DNA of 64,000 nucleotides from Paramarasmius palmivorus (taxonomy: Eukaryota; Basidiomycota; Agaricomycetes; Agaricales; Marasmiaceae): positions 367,502 to 431,501 of the forward strand of contig JAYKXP010000042.1 in the NCBI GenBank assembly GCA_037176845.1, in the 5' to 3' direction. Numbering within the stretch: position 1 is the stretch's first letter; every line of letters starts with the position of its first letter. The notes beneath the pieces are model-generated. The model searched no databases. It saw only the letters and a program-made list of their open reading frames with translations, and was not told the origin of the DNA. The position numbers and the translations under genes are program-made. This document shows positions 12,687 through 24,867 of the stretch, in pieces.

Positions 12687-14046
12687 CACGACCCTGCAGA
12701 TACGATCAATCGTGGTTGAAACACGCCGTCTCATCATTTCCCGTTCCCAGAGTCTAGACGAGTATCGCGCCCGTGGCCTAAGCGATGTGCCAAGTAGTGA
12801 GGACGACCAAGAACGAATTTGCTTATACCACAAATCAGGGATTTTTCTGCAGTATGTATTGGCCATAGATTGCCATGGACCGAGTATGCCAAATCACAAT
12901 TGTGGAAGTGTCATGATCAGCGTCCTGTTTTACATTGGTGCTTTGTTCTATTCCTAACCTCTTGTGATATTAGGCCCGAGGTTGACATTGATGATATACT
13001 TGTGGGCAGTGTGTGTGATTTATTTTGACTGTAACAATGACGTTGATGGAAGCTTCTCGTTGCGGAAGACTAGCACTTACAAGAAACCAAGGTCATTTCA
13101 CCGAAGCCTGAGGCCAGGAACTCGATGCCACGCACCGAGAGGAACCGTTGAATGGGGCCACTGGATGACTTGGTGAGATCGTAGACTTGTATTCTGTGGT
13201 TTAGGACGGATTATCTCAATTTTATCGCCCGGAAGCGCCATACGACAAAGTAGCTGTCATTGAAGAGGAGGGGAGACTATGCGTTGGCCGGTTCTAATGA
13301 CTTCGTAGCTTCACCACGTATCGGAAACATCCAAGATCCCAATAGCTCGGTGTCACCTGGAGATTAAGGCTAAGAAATCGGTCATGACAATTAGAAGATA
13401 GTAGACGCACTGTGGTATCTAGGTGCAAACTTCCGACCTCGCGGCGGGATAATACACAGCGGCCTATCCACCCATTCCTTGTCCTTGTTCTGTCATTCTT
13501 CCTGACGTCTGGTCGATTTGCAAGTCGAAGAAAATCTGGAGTTAGTGCCAAGTGGTGGTCGAGTAGAGGCAAGTATGTAAGCGCTTGTCGCTCTTTTTGT
13601 TTCCATGACCTTCCATAACGAGCGTCCCAAAATGCAGGCTCAATTTCACAGAAAGAGGTTCTTGCTGGTAAGTATTGACGATGATTATCTTTAACACGTC
13701 TTCCTACTGAAGCTGACCAACTTTGCAGCGGATCATGTCTACACTGCTTTCATGAACTGCGAATGACTGCGGGAATCGAGGCACATTGAGCGGAGAGATC
13801 GGTTATTCATTATGCGTGCCATTCTCTCAGTTCTATCGATACTAGCCAGGAACTTGGGCGATCCATCCTCTAGACACGGAACGTTCGGCCGACGATCTCT
13901 GATGCAGAAGGAGAAACCGCTCCTGTTTTTCCCGTGTATAACGAAGACTGTCTTAGTACAAGTCTTAGCATAGCTTCCGGGTTTTTGTCTGTAACCTCGG
14001 TGGCTTATAAACTAATGGACCTCGGAGACGCAGATGTCAGCTAATC
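12687..14046. other. Intergenic between divergent genes
   Basis: A 1.36-kb region between the starts of the membrane-protein gene (leftward) and the Ser-rich gene (rightward). Several frames of 60-90 codons occur on both strands; none shows a known domain. The region probably carries the two promoters. I see no repeat or element structure in it. Confidence 0.45.
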
Positions 14047-15855
14047 ATGCACCCTATTATGCCCCATTCACCGACTCCTTCAGTCGCAACCACACGGTCA
14101 ACACCCTGGATCCGTCGAGTCAGTGTCTCAATGGACCGCGGAAATGGCCCACGCAAAGTTAGTCAGTCACATCAGTTGCAGGAAGCCGCAATCACACCGC
14201 GAACGCAGACCGTTTCTGTTTTGAGCCCAATATCTACTATTCCAACTCAACGTCTTTCTGCCTCAGGATCGACGCCTGCATCATCATCGTCACTACATTC
14301 CCACAAAAAGACTCCAACTCCGAATCACGCCTCTGCTCCGCGCCCCCACTCCCTCCTAAATGCATCTCCAGCTCTGAATGCGAAAAAGGAACGCCCCACA
14401 TCGTACTACTCCTATTTCAGTTCCCCCACATGGGTCTCATCGGACGTTCCATCGATGCTAGACTCTGATGGAGAAGCAGCTGACCGCCCTCGACCTCTTT
14501 CGATGTTTTCTGCTCTTGACCAGAAACTCCATCTTCCTGGCACCTTCACCTCTCAACCTGCCGAGGGCGCCAGCCAAGCGATGATTTCGCACAGCCACGA
14601 CAGTAGTAATGCCAGCTTGGACGAACTGCATATGTCGAGCGCGGTAGAGGAAGCTACTTCTTCGTCAAGTACTCCTCGCATCTCATTAGACCTTTCCGCA
14701 CGCAACATCCCATTATCCCTGCCAGACAATCGCGCACCACTATCATTCGTCGTAGATAACGATCTAGCGGATGACCTCGTTGCGAGCTGGTCGAGGGGAG
14801 AGTTCCAAGACGCGCCCTCAAACGAGATTGCATCTGCATTCCTGAAGAAGTCTTATTCCAGATCTGCTACACCAGGCCCGGGCAACTATCATTATCAGAA
14901 ACGATGCACCTCGTCGATGTCTTTCCACCCAGAGGTGTTGGCACTCAGCAGTGGAACTGGTTCTGAACTAAAGAGGATGTCCGTCGAGCTTCAGCCAGAG
15001 TCTGAGACAGAGGAGTCTGAGATTAGTGTGGCCGGAAGGAACATATCAGGTACTGAAGAAGGCAGCGGCCTTTACCTATCGTCAGCTTTTCTAGCTGACG
15101 TTGTCTCCCTCAACGGGGATCTCGACAACTACGACAATGACGACGACGGAACCTACATCGAGCTCGAAGGCGACACGACAACAACAGACACCTCCGGCCC
15201 ATTTTCACCCTCTTCCTCGCAATTCCGTTCAACCTGGTCTTCACGTTCATCAGCTGCATCTACATCCCCGCCTACCTCTCCCATCGATCCTGTTTATCTT
15301 CAAACTCATATCCGCACCTACGGAGACGAATTCCCTCCACTATTCCGTGGTCTGGATTCTCTGTCCAACCTACACTTCGAAGATGGCAAAACGACACTCA
15401 TCACACCTTTCGTCTCGCCCACAGCATTCATAAATCCACGACCTGCACCTAAGCCTCCCGTTATTGTCGACTCGACACCTGAAGTTTCTGCTTTGCGCGC
15501 AATCTTCGTGTTTGGACCGCGTAAGCCTTCTACACGAGTAGCAGCTCCGTCTCGAACACCGACTATAACCCAACGAGATCGCGCAAACTCCACCACGTCT
15601 ACGTTGAGGAGGTTTAATAGCTTAAAGAGTCGGCCCAAAAAGACGGTACTCGTGGATGAGAGCGGCGTACAGGTACACGGACATCAGCCGAGATTTGGTG
15701 GTAGTATGATGAACCTGAACATGCTTTTACGGGGTGAGGATCAGAGCATCGCAGAATCTCAGAACAGCGAGAGCGCGTCGAAGAAACATTCGTTCCTTTC
15801 GAGGCTAAAGCATGGTTTGGGGTGGAAGACTCATTCAAAAGGAAGGAGCGTGTAG
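14047..15855 (+). CDS. Ser/Thr/Pro-rich protein of unknown function, 602 aa
   Basis: Intronless 602-codon frame, unusual among its intron-rich neighbours. It starts at ATG 14047 (MHPIMPHSPTPSVATTRSTP). Composition is strongly biased to Ser, Thr, Pro and Arg, with an acidic patch in the middle (LDNYDNDDDGTYIELEGDTT). Two better-ordered segments stand out: HIRTYGDEFPPLFRGLDSL around residues 418-437, and VSALRAIFVFGPRKPSTRV near 480. The C-terminus is basic (HSFLSRLKHGLGWKTHSKGR), which could bind membrane or nucleic acid. There is no signal peptide or membrane segment. I do not recognise a family. Long low-complexity fungal proteins of this kind are often signalling or cytoskeletal scaffolds, but nothing here proves that. 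Coding status is supported by frame length and biased composition. Confidence 0.8.
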   Translation: MHPIMPHSPTPSVATTRSTPWIRRVSVSMDRGNGPRKVSQSHQLQEAAITPRTQTVSVLSPISTIPTQRLSASGSTPASSSSLHSHKKTPTPNHASAPRPHSLLNASPALNAKKERPTSYYSYFSSPTWVSSDVPSMLDSDGEAADRPRPLSMFSALDQKLHLPGTFTSQPAEGASQAMISHSHDSSNASLDELHMSSAVEEATSSSSTPRISLDLSARNIPLSLPDNRAPLSFVVDNDLADDLVASWSRGEFQDAPSNEIASAFLKKSYSRSATPGPGNYHYQKRCTSSMSFHPEVLALSSGTGSELKRMSVELQPESETEESEISVAGRNISGTEEGSGLYLSSAFLADVVSLNGDLDNYDNDDDGTYIELEGDTTTTDTSGPFSPSSSQFRSTWSSRSSAASTSPPTSPIDPVYLQTHIRTYGDEFPPLFRGLDSLSNLHFEDGKTTLITPFVSPTAFINPRPAPKPPVIVDSTPEVSALRAIFVFGPRKPSTRVAAPSRTPTITQRDRANSTTSTLRRFNSLKSRPKKTVLVDESGVQVHGHQPRFGGSMMNLNMLLRGEDQSIAESQNSESASKKHSFLSRLKHGLGWKTHSKGRSV

Positions 15856-16032
15856 ATTATATTCGTGTTCTTTGTTTCTCTTTTTCTCTGGTTTTCTACG
15901 GATTTACTATATCTCAACCTTGCAATGGGTTTTATTTTGTATTGTACATGGACTATGTAGTACTTGCTCGGAATGTATACAAATATGACGCAGTTAATAT
16001 ACATATAACTTGAGATTGATAGAAATATGCGA

Positions 16033-17469
16033 TCATAAAGTAGCAGACTGTAAATACCGTCCGGATGCAGCCTTTATCTGCAGATATCCCTCTTCGGTCA
16101 ATAGAAGGTCGAGAAAGGTCTGTAGAGCAGATTTCTGAGTCTGGGAGAGAGGGCCATCGATGCTCTGAATGGGATATTCCTTATCAAGGAACCCTAAAAC
16201 TCGAGCAGGTGTCCATTCGGACTGCGGCCGTGAGCATAGTTCTTCGACAAAGCGCCCTAGTCTCCTTCGGCGAACGACCTCCTGCTCGTACTGGTCATAC
16301 CACTCCTGAAAGGTCTTCCCAGCGCCTCTGAACTTGTGCCACCTCTGGCCCCAATACTGATCAAGTTCCTTGATGGACATACGTCCGTCAAAGCCGTGAG
16401 CATACTCGATCCATACATCATCTCGAGTGGCTACAGTGGCACTCGAGCGGTTCTCGGCTTGGATGAAGAACTTTGGAGGAACAGGGTACCCTCTGAGAAT
16501 GACGACTGGGATCCAGTCTTCCACAGTTTCGTCCCATTTCCAATCGTGTGCCTCTATTTTGGCTCGATTGAGGCAGGCTTCAAGTATCCCCATGGCACGG
16601 TATTGGATATAGGTGAATTCTTTGGGTTTGCAAATACGATTCTTGGCATTTCTGAAGGTAGTCCGTCGAGCCGTAAATCGTAATGCGAAGCGTTGGGTGT
16701 CTCGGTAACGGCGAGTAGATTGAGTAGGCTGTTAGACGCAAATGTGAGCAGTCATCAACAAGTAGACATACATTGTGCACGCACACTGGCACCCGAGCCC
16801 GGTTCTTGCGTACTAGTCATGTCTTGCCTGGCAGTAAGTGTGCCTTGCTGGCTGGAACTTGCGATATTATTGATGGAGGTCGTGGTCGTGGACTAAGATG
16901 AATAAGAGAAAGAGGACGGAGGACAAGGGTTTAGAACTCACCCCATTAGTGCCACAGACCTGTTGTGTATTATCTGCACCTAGCAGAGAAAGTATGCCAT
17001 TCCTCATTGCTCGGAACTGGTTTAGTTCCAATTTGTGTCGTTCTTGTAGACCCTTGCTCTCCTGGTCGAGGCTGATTATCTTCTCGCGCAAAAGAGCATG
17101 TTCCTGCAATAAACGATTCTTCTCTTGTTCGATACGAGTCTTTTCCTCGAGTAACTGCTGGTTCTCTGTCGAGAGCCTGTCGTTGTCCTGAGAAAGACGA
17201 CATGTTTCTTGACTCTTCTCCTCGACGACTCTCCTGTTCTCGTCAAGGAGAAGTTGGCTCATCTGCAACAGACGACCATTATTCTGTTGGAGTTCTTCCT
17301 TCATTGCCGAAGCGACATCCCGTTCCTGCTTCAGCTTTTCTATCTCATCGAAAGCTGGCTTGATGAGTTTCTCAAACCCATCTTGTATTGTTTCAAGACT
17401 CTGCAGAATCTGCGCATTCGGTGCTGAATCGGTTTGGTCTTGCATTGTGGAAGACGTGCTGGCCGACAT
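16033..17469 (-). CDS. Coiled-coil protein with GCR1_C-like domain, copy A
   Basis: Possible DNA-binding or regulatory protein. ATG 17467-17469 (MSASTSSTMQDQ) opens an exon of about 180 residues that is almost wholly coiled coil (LLDENRRVVEEKSQETCRLS; ENQQLLEEKTRIEQEKNRLL). Middle exons, chosen for phase, encode STTTSINNIASSSQQG and PTQSTRRYRDTQRFALRF. The C-terminal exon carries EACLNRAKIEAHDWKWDETV, then DVWIEYAHGFDGRMSIKELD and YWGQRWHK. This W-x-E-Y-x-x-G-F...I-x-E-L-D-x-x-W-G-x-R-W pattern resembles the GCR1_C domain of yeast Gcr1/Msn1/Hot1-type factors; that match is from memory and not a search. It is the tandem paralogue of the gene at 17,791-19,166, same strand, and ends YLQSATL. Confidence 0.78.
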
Positions 17470-17790
17470 GGAGCGTTTAGAGTAGTAGTGGTAGACGACT
17501 GAGGAAGGATTTGGATGTTGAAGTTGAGATCACGAGGATTTCGATACCCGCCGTCATAGTATTTTTGCACTACAGTTCTTGTGAACTGAGCGTGAGGGAG
17601 CCGAGAGAGTATCAGGATACTACGAGAAAGAATGACTGCACCTTGACTCATGGCGGCGCGCCCGGCCCGGGTAATGTCCAAGGATACAAGACTAAACGCA
17701 GTCAAAGAGTGACAATTTACATGATGCACTCGAATGACATTGACTAAGTAAATGTATCTATATCACCGGCCAGGTACGTAGTCGCTGGCT
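17470..17790. other. Spacer between tandem GCR1_C-like genes
   Basis: 320 bp between the start of copy A and the stop of copy B. It should hold the copy A promoter and copy B terminator. Frames on both strands are short and featureless. Confidence 0.4.
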
Positions 17791-19166
17791 CTATGATTGA
17801 GAACACGCATAGATGTACGCCGCCCATTTTCTTTTCACCGACATGAGCCCATCGACATTGAAAATCAACTCCAAGAATTTATGCACGGTCGGAGCCGGGA
17901 TACCTTGTATAGTCCCAGAGACAGCAAACTCCTTGTCGAAGAACCTCAGTACGTCTAAAGGCCCAAGATTCCGTTCAGGGCCGGACATGACACAAAGTTC
18001 CTCGACGAGGCGTGCCATATTCCTACGGAGGAGCACCTCCCTGGCATACTTGGCATGCCAATGGCCAGAAGCACTCCCATCGCCTTTAACAGGGAGCCAT
18101 CGCATGCCCCACAACCTATCCAACTCCCTAATGGGAATCCTCTTCTCAAAGCCCTGACTATACTCGATCCATATATCTTGTCGAGTCGGCATGCCCGTGG
18201 TAGGTGATAAGAGACCGAGACATGGATGTGTACCAAGGGAAGGTTCGGTGACGAAAGTGGTAGATGGTCCGGAAGGAGGCGTCAGGTACGGGAGGTTTGG
18301 ATGGTTTTGGACGGTAAAAGCTTGGTTTGAAGGCGGAAACCCTCTGAGAGTGACAAGAGGAACCCAATCCTCATACTCGAGGTCCCACTTCCATTGATGA
18401 GCCTCGATTTTTGCTTGTCCAAGAATGGATCCTAGGTAGGCCATAACACGAGACTGTGCAGGCGAGAACTCGTTTGGGGAGATACGATTATCCCTCCCGT
18501 CCAGGAAACGTGTTTGGTACGAAAGCTGGAAGGCGAATATTCGCGAAAAATGGGGACGAGCAGGCCCATGAAGCTGAGTAGAGTAGTGCATTAGTGATAT
18601 TAGCAAAAACATGTGCTGAGTACACACATCTAGAACATCTGCGCCCATCGCAACATCTTGACAGGACTCGTGAGCAGCATGACTTCTACTGGCACGACAC
18701 TACAGATTCATGAGAATCAGCGATTGAACCAAAACAACGAAAAAAAACTCACATCCATCAAGCGATGAATGGCCCTTCGCACCTCTCGAAACTCTAGGCC
18801 CAACAGAAGCCCACCAGCCTGGAGGTCCTCAGGCGATCCTGGCTGAAGGAGCTTGTGCTGCTGGTCTATCTTCGCCTCCTTTTCCAAAGCAAAAGTGGTC
18901 ACAAGCAGATTTTTCTCGTCCAAGAGACGAGTTTTCTCTTCCCTATGAAGGTTTTGAGCTTCTACGATTTGCCTTTTGAGATCTGCGGTTATGACGTCCA
19001 AACGTTTCCTCTCTTCCTCCAAAGTATGCAAACTTCGCGTTCTTTCCTGGTCCAACAGGCCTGAAAAAGACTGCCGAGCTTGTTCGTAAGCAGCCTTTCC
19101 ATTCCGTGCAAACTGCTCCTCGATATCCTTGAGTGTTTGGGCATTGCTTTGCGTCGAACAGAGCAT
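17791..19166 (-). CDS. Coiled-coil protein with GCR1_C-like domain, copy B
   Basis: Paralogue of copy A with the same plan: an N-terminal coiled coil and a C-terminal GCR1_C-like domain. ATG 19164-19166 gives MLCSTQSNAQTLKDIEEQFA; an in-frame TTG lies 15 nt upstream. Exon 1 ends at HRLMD, a middle exon encodes CRASRSHAAHESCQDVAMGA, and the last exon runs from LHGPARPHFSRIFAFQLSYQ to the stop. Conserved blocks with copy A are QAKIEAHQWKWD, EDWVPLVTLRGFP, QDIWIEYSQGFEKRIPIREL and DRLWGMRW, then a region with FFDKEF. Copy B has an extra Pro/Gly-rich insert (NLPYLTPPSGPS) after the LRGFP block. Both coiled coils suggest homo- or hetero-dimers. Function is inferred only from the domain resemblance. 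Confidence 0.78.
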
Positions 19167-19595
19167 GGTTTTGTGAAGCAAGTCGGTTGACGAAGGAGAG
19201 AAGGAAGGTTAAATTTCGAGCTCTGGATCACGGGGGATTTTTTGTTACCGATTCCATGGCGGGTTGAGTCTGACTAGAAAGAAGGAGCAGCATTATAATG
19301 ACCGTCAAGAGGCACACAATAAATTATGGTTTGACCGGCAGCGGTGACACCGGCCCGGCGCATGAACCTGTCATTGAATCGTTTTTGTGGATTGCAGTGA
19401 GATTCAATATACAGATGGCTAGTCAAGAAATCGAAAAGGATATATACGTGTACGTGGTATGCATTAAGTACTACTTGTGCTAGTGGGTCGTCGAGTAAGG
19501 TAATTGATACAGCAAGGAAAGTAAACAAGAAAATTACCGAATCATCTCAGTTCGTACAGTTGCGTGCATAAAAAACGTCCAATCAACCTTTCCCT
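19167..19595. other. Intergenic
   Basis: About 430 bp between the copy B start and the RIC8 stop. Only short frames are seen. It likely holds the copy B promoter and the RIC8 3' UTR. Confidence 0.4.
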
Positions 19596-21601
19596 TCACT
19601 TTACTTTTGGCCTAGGACCCGGACCCGCCCTCTCTAACCGGTCAAACAGCACAAACAGCTTCTCCATTTCTTGTTCCTTCTCCTCTTCTGTCATCTCGTC
19701 TGCTGGATTTGGAGGTTGTTGTGCGGGGGCATATGTCCCAGTCATGGGGTTTATCCTTCCCTCGCCTTCAGGAGGAGGTGGTGCAGTCAAAACACCTTTG
19801 CTGAACAAGAAGCCCGCGACGTTACCGTATCCCACTTTCGTGCTCAACACCCAGGCATCCTCTCCACACATGGCATACAAGAGTTCCCCTACGCTGTCTT
19901 TCAACCTCCCGTGCCCTTGGAGTAACCGTAAACACTTTCCCAAGAAATCTGGGCGCGTTTCCAACGGTCGATGCCGATCCAGATTGGGCGGAACTATCCA
20001 ATCTGATATCCGCTGTCGAGTCACAGTATCGGCTCTGCAGAGTCGTGTTAGAAGCGTTAGAAGGGGCGAAAGCGTCTCTTCAATCTCGTTATTGGTCTTA
20101 GTCTCGAGACTGCCATCAGGGAAGTAATACGCAAAACAGATTTCGAGCAAATCCTGTGTTCTCTGAACAACGTCCGGGCGCAGGTTTGGTATGGGAGACG
20201 GCGAGCGAGATAACGACCGTTTCCCTGCTGACAGAACGGATAAGGCTCTATCTATAGTCCGTTGTTTGCCATTTGTGGATGCGTCTATAGACATGCTGAA
20301 ACTATGCCGAGAGTTTGGAAACGAAGTAGGTGGCGTAGGAGACGACAGTCTTCCATGCGCAGTGAACGGTCGTGGCGGGGGAGGATGACCTGATGACATT
20401 CTTCTACCCGATGAAGGTACACCAAACCAAACGGGGCGTAGCTGTCGGTTAATCGGGATAGTGATAAGAGAGTGTATGACGTGCGTAAGCGGGGCCATGA
20501 GCGGCACAGGAAATGTCGGGGGGAGTGCAAAATAGACACGAAGGAGCGGCGGAAGAATGCCGTCCAGTCTAGGACTCCAGTCGCCGTTGGCGTTGGTTAG
20601 CTAGATGGTCAAGGTTAGCCGAACTGTGGTGGTTGGTAGTAGCTGCCCACGAACCTTGGGGTAAAAGAACAAAATATTGAATGCGAATTTGAGCAAATCA
20701 GTCATAGCTTCCTTGGCAGACTTGTGTCCGGCCAATAAGCTGCCCATGGTGACGTCGAGTTTGTTGGAGATAATTTCAATGATAGTTCGTCCATGGTGCT
20801 TTTCTTCAACGAGGGATACAATATATGGCGATCTGGAAGCGGTGGCGAGAAAGAGGATTCTGGCTAATATGAAAATATATTCTGGATTCGTTGCTTTCTG
20901 AAAGTAGTAAAGTCAGCGTCTCTTTTCTGATTGACAGTTGATCCCGGTGTAGTGGATACTGTCATGAGGGATTGATAGATGGGCCGTGGGCGTTACCCGA
21001 CCTTCCCCATTCCGACTTTCATAACCGACATACAGCACTGGCAATTACTCACATTCAGCATGGCGACGACAACATCTCCTCCTGTAACATCCTTTGAAGT
21101 AAACGTCGCACGCGCTTGGTCGTATAGCAACATCGTATTTGCAATGCATCGTAGAGCTTCACAGCTTGCCTCCATGTCGTCTTTACACCCGATAGAAATA
21201 GACAAGAGGCTTGACAATCCCGAAGGTGATCCGAGATATTCTGAACCGCGAGGAACTTTTCCTAGAGTTTTGACAGCAAGTAGTGCTTGTGCCGATTCTA
21301 AAAACGCTGTTATTAGAACCCAGCTGAGCCATGAAGACACTGCCCACGCACCTTTACTGGTTAATCTCGATTTCGGACCAGCCAACTTGATATCTTTGAG
21401 AAGAACCTGGATGAGCTCGCCACGACTTGTGGGTTCGAGAGCAAACGGGGGTGCTATTCAGGGCTCAGAATCAGTCATAAACCCCAGCAAAACTAAAGAC
21501 AAGTATCACATACCATCTATAATCGCCTGAAGAACATCCTGAACATCGGACCTGGGAGACGAAGCAGATAGAGCAGAGTACGCGCGGAAAGCATCCGCCA
21601 T
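19596..21601 (-). CDS. ric8: RIC8/synembryn, G-alpha chaperone and exchange factor
   Basis: Cytosolic non-receptor exchange factor and folding chaperone for heterotrimeric G-alpha subunits. ATG 21599-21601 starts MADAFRAYSALSASSPRSDV. Further exons carry helical-repeat segments: RGELIQVLLKDIKLAGPKS, ALLAVKTLGKVPRGSEYLGS, EASCEALRCIANTMLLYDQA, EYIFILARILFLATASRSPY, MTDLLKFAFNILFFYPK. The last exon encodes PLTHVIHSLITIPI, DLLEICFAYYFPDGSLE, GRLKDSVGELLYAMCGEDAW and an acidic helix (EMTEEEKEQEMEKLFVLFDR) before a stop at 19596. Armadillo-like helical repeats with the RC(I/L)AN and FNILFFYP blocks are what I know from synembryn proteins. Introns are short. In filamentous fungi RIC8 is needed for G-alpha stability and growth; that role is inferred here. 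Confidence 0.85.
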
Positions 21602-22087
21602 AGCCAGCAATTAGGGGAAAATATTGAATATGAGCGCCAGGGCTAGTTTGGGATAAAAGAAAGTGGAAAAAGGATAGACAAGATGAGGGAAGAGAGCAAA
21701 AGGTAATACAGGAACGGTGTAACAAGGGTATAACCTGCATAATTTTTAGGCGACACGCTATCAAAAATCTGCCGCGGTTCACTCAAAACCGGTTCCGGCT
21801 GCCGGCGTCAGCGACAGCATTCGTCAGACGTTCCAGTCCAGACCGTCTCATGAAACAGAAAAAAGCCGTTTCGAGGCCTGGTAATACCTCATCCTCGATT
21901 CTTTCTTCCTGTGCCTCATCGAAGCCTCCTCGAGGAGATCCCAGGACAACGATTGATAATGCGTGGCCTGGCGGCGGAATCTTTTCCGACATCGATCCAG
22001 TTGCCAGTTGCCATGACGCTCTTAGTGATGTAGGCTTAGCACATCCGGCGTTAAAGACAACTATACATCACATTGCACATTGCACAA
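21602..22087. other. Intergenic
   Basis: 485 bp between the RIC8 start and the permease stop. Small overlapping frames occur on both strands (21783-21992 minus, 21850-22272 plus) without family features. Expected content is the RIC8 promoter plus the permease 3' UTR. Confidence 0.4.
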
Positions 22088-24251
22088 TCACGCATCTCTC
22101 TTCGACCCTACACGACGCTCCACAAATCTCAACACCACATACACCACTGACGCCCCAAAGAACCCTGTTATCAGTCCAATATCCCCGCTCCCTGCTTGAG
22201 CAAATTGCCCCGTATGCCATGGCTGATCCATCGAGGGAACAATCAACGCAAAGGACAGCCCAAATGCCATGATAGCTGCCACGCCAAGTGGAAGTCTTGA
22301 AGGATCTTTCCAGCATTCTTGAACCTTGTATCGCGAAAAGTTGTTGAGGCGGAAGATGAAGTGTTCAGTCAAGATGATAGCGCCATAGGAAGCTGTCCAG
22401 TATCCGATAAGGTCTAGGGAGGAGATTGATCGAGGTCAAAGTTATTGAGGATGGGAAGAACACACTGATGATCTCTTGGAATGTGGTAAAAAAGCGGGTA
22501 GCGCCAACGATAGATACAGGGATGACACTACAGTGGAAAGGGTCAGATCCGAGGAAGCCCATCACGAAGCTAGGATACCCACATGGCGGTAGCAATAACA
22601 GAATACACGTATCGCGGTATCTTCATAAATATCCAAGAAATGCTCATGAAGCTGACGCCTATTAGACGCGTCAGCACACGCTTGGACTTTCCTGAAGAGA
22701 ACTCGTACCAAATGAATACATAGTGACTGCACTTTGAGCAGGGAGCGTCAAACATGCGATGACTATAAGGAACTTCCCAAAACCTCCGGTCGGTGAGAGA
22801 ATAACAGCAAGGAACTTTCCGAAATCCTGCCCATCTCCAAGACCTGCTTCCCATGCAGGAATAGCTGGAGCTGCTGCTGCCAGCGCGACGCCGATGATGT
22901 GGCCTGGAAACTGAGTTCAGCAGTCAGATGAGCCAAAGGTCATCAAGAAGTTGAAGAGGTGCAAACCGAGGAAAGTAGAATCCCTAGATATGTATATATG
23001 AAGATTTTGAAACTATGATTGATTCGTTAATTGGTGAAAACGTAACAGGGCAAAGGGACAAATTACCTAGATTCCTCCGCACTATGATAAACCCCGTAGT
23101 CTGCAGCCATTGAACACCACGATAGGCACGATGCGCAAGCCGACGTTCCATATGAAATTATGGCAGCAGCCGTTGGCACTGGCACCTCTGGGCGGAGGGA
23201 CAGCTTCTTACCGCCGACGGCGAGCAGTGTGATGTAAATGACAACGTTTGGAATCCATGCGTAGGTATCAAACCAATGCAAAACTCTGTAACCGCAGAAC
23301 GAGATCTACGGTGAACATTTCCATGATAAGCACCAGCCAGCACAAAGTCGAGCAGAAACCAATTCTGAATGGCAAGCACTTACACCAAGAGATACCAGGG
23401 CAATGATCACTATACCCAATGTATCATTGAGATTTGAGAATACAGCAGCTAAGAGCTGGCCTCCAGTTATACATGACAACACAAGGAACCCGAACATGGA
23501 AAACACATTGAACACTGCCGGTAACATTGAACCAAAGAACCTATTTCCGACCTTCGTCAGTCATGGAAGCAGAAGCAGAACTGGTGACATCGGATCTTCT
23601 CACCCGAAGGAAAAACGACTCTGGACCATGGTTCTCGTTCCCAGCTTAGGCCCGAAAACGGCACTTTATGTTTATAGTATGTCAGGAAGTGGCCTAGTAG
23701 AATACCAGAGGAACGGTCATACAAGTACCCTGGGACTAAACACCCCCTGAAAACCTTATCAGGCGCTCAGAGATGGAAGCAGGTTGTAAGAACACTCACA
23801 AAACATCAGCAACAACCAGAACGATACAACAATCCTTGAATCCTAATCCAAAGACTTGCGGGCCCAGTGCTCCTGTTGCCAAGCTGTTTATCTTCGGTAA
23901 AACTAGTTCGAGAATGGCCGATAGTGTTATCTTCACCTTGTAACGTTCAAGATAGCAGAGAACCAGACGGTGAAAAGTTGATATGTTCGGGGATCTGTAC
24001 GTTCTGCAAGCGTCGTAGGCGTTATCCTTCCGGCAAATTCATTAATCAGACAACTCCCACTAGCTAAAAAGAGAACGAAGAACTCACCCATGAACCTCCA
24101 CCGTACAGCTGATACCCAGCCTGTTCGACCATTCCTTAAAATCCTCCGAGGTCCCAGACACCGCAGCTTCGTTCAATTCCACGCTTTTCCCAGACTCTAC
24201 GTCCTGACTACCCGCGGCCTTGTCGACATCGTGGATGGAACGAGGCTGCAT
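22088..24251 (-). CDS. NCS1-family purine/cytosine-type permease
   Basis: Plasma-membrane symporter of the nucleobase-cation-symport-1 family (Fcy2/Fcy21/Tpn1 group). ATG 24249-24251 (MQPRSIHDVDKAAGSQDVES) begins a hydrophilic N-terminus, followed by the family-typical block GRITPTTLAERTDPRTYQLF just before the first helix (TVWFSAILNVT). Later exons encode SLATGALGPQVFGLGFKDCC, FGPKLGTRTMVQSRFSFG, FFGSMLPAVFNVFSMFGFLV, NDTLGIVIIALVSL, WFDTYAWIPNVVIYITLLAV and FGASVVYVVLRFVERRVGSK near the end. These match the usual run of 12 helices. At least eight short introns interrupt it and not every boundary was fixed. Substrate within the family (purines, cytosine, vitamin B6, allantoin) cannot be assigned from the sequence. 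Confidence 0.85.
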
Positions 24252-24867
24252 CTCGTTTTTGGGATGAGATGATGGGCGTCGCGGTTAGTGAGTTGGAGAA
24301 TAGAATTAGAAGTTTCAACGCGTGGAGCTTTGATAGGCCCTCGGACTCCATATGCATCAGCATGTCGTATGTCTCCCGACATGGCTTGTTCGCCTCGAAT
24401 ATGGTTTCCTGAACGTGAGTCAGCCTGATGAAGAAAGTTCCGAAAGGACATCGGATCGTTCTTCCAGAAAAACAAAGCTCCCGGGACGTTGAACGATGCG
24501 AGCGAATCAGAATCTGATAACGCTTGGGAGACGAAAAATGAATGAAAAATTATAGGCGAAGATGGGCTAAAAATGACGTGCAGGGAACACTAAATGAATG
24601 AAGCGAATAAATGGAACGAAGGGGAACAGTCGTGTGACATGGTCATGGACGAGTGTCAGGACGGGCAGACCGGCGCTTGATGGGAACAGTAGTGGGGCTC
24701 ACTGATGGGAACAAAGTGACAGTCCTCGAACAAACAGCGGTGGATATTAGAGTCAAAATGTATTCTAGAGAGTCGAGTAGATGCAATCCAATAAAAGTAC
24801 ACTGCGCAGAATAAAAATACACCAATATAGTTCATAATAACTCCCACTCCGGATCCCATGGGCCATC
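24252..24867. other. Intergenic
   Basis: 615 bp between the permease start and the stop of the small hypothetical gene. It is A/T-richer than the flanking exons and has no plausible coding frame. Confidence 0.4.

Noticed and set aside
17835..17890. Possible second small gene antisense to GCR1_C-like copy B
   Set aside because: The plus frame at 17813-18157 is a shadow of the conserved minus-strand exon.
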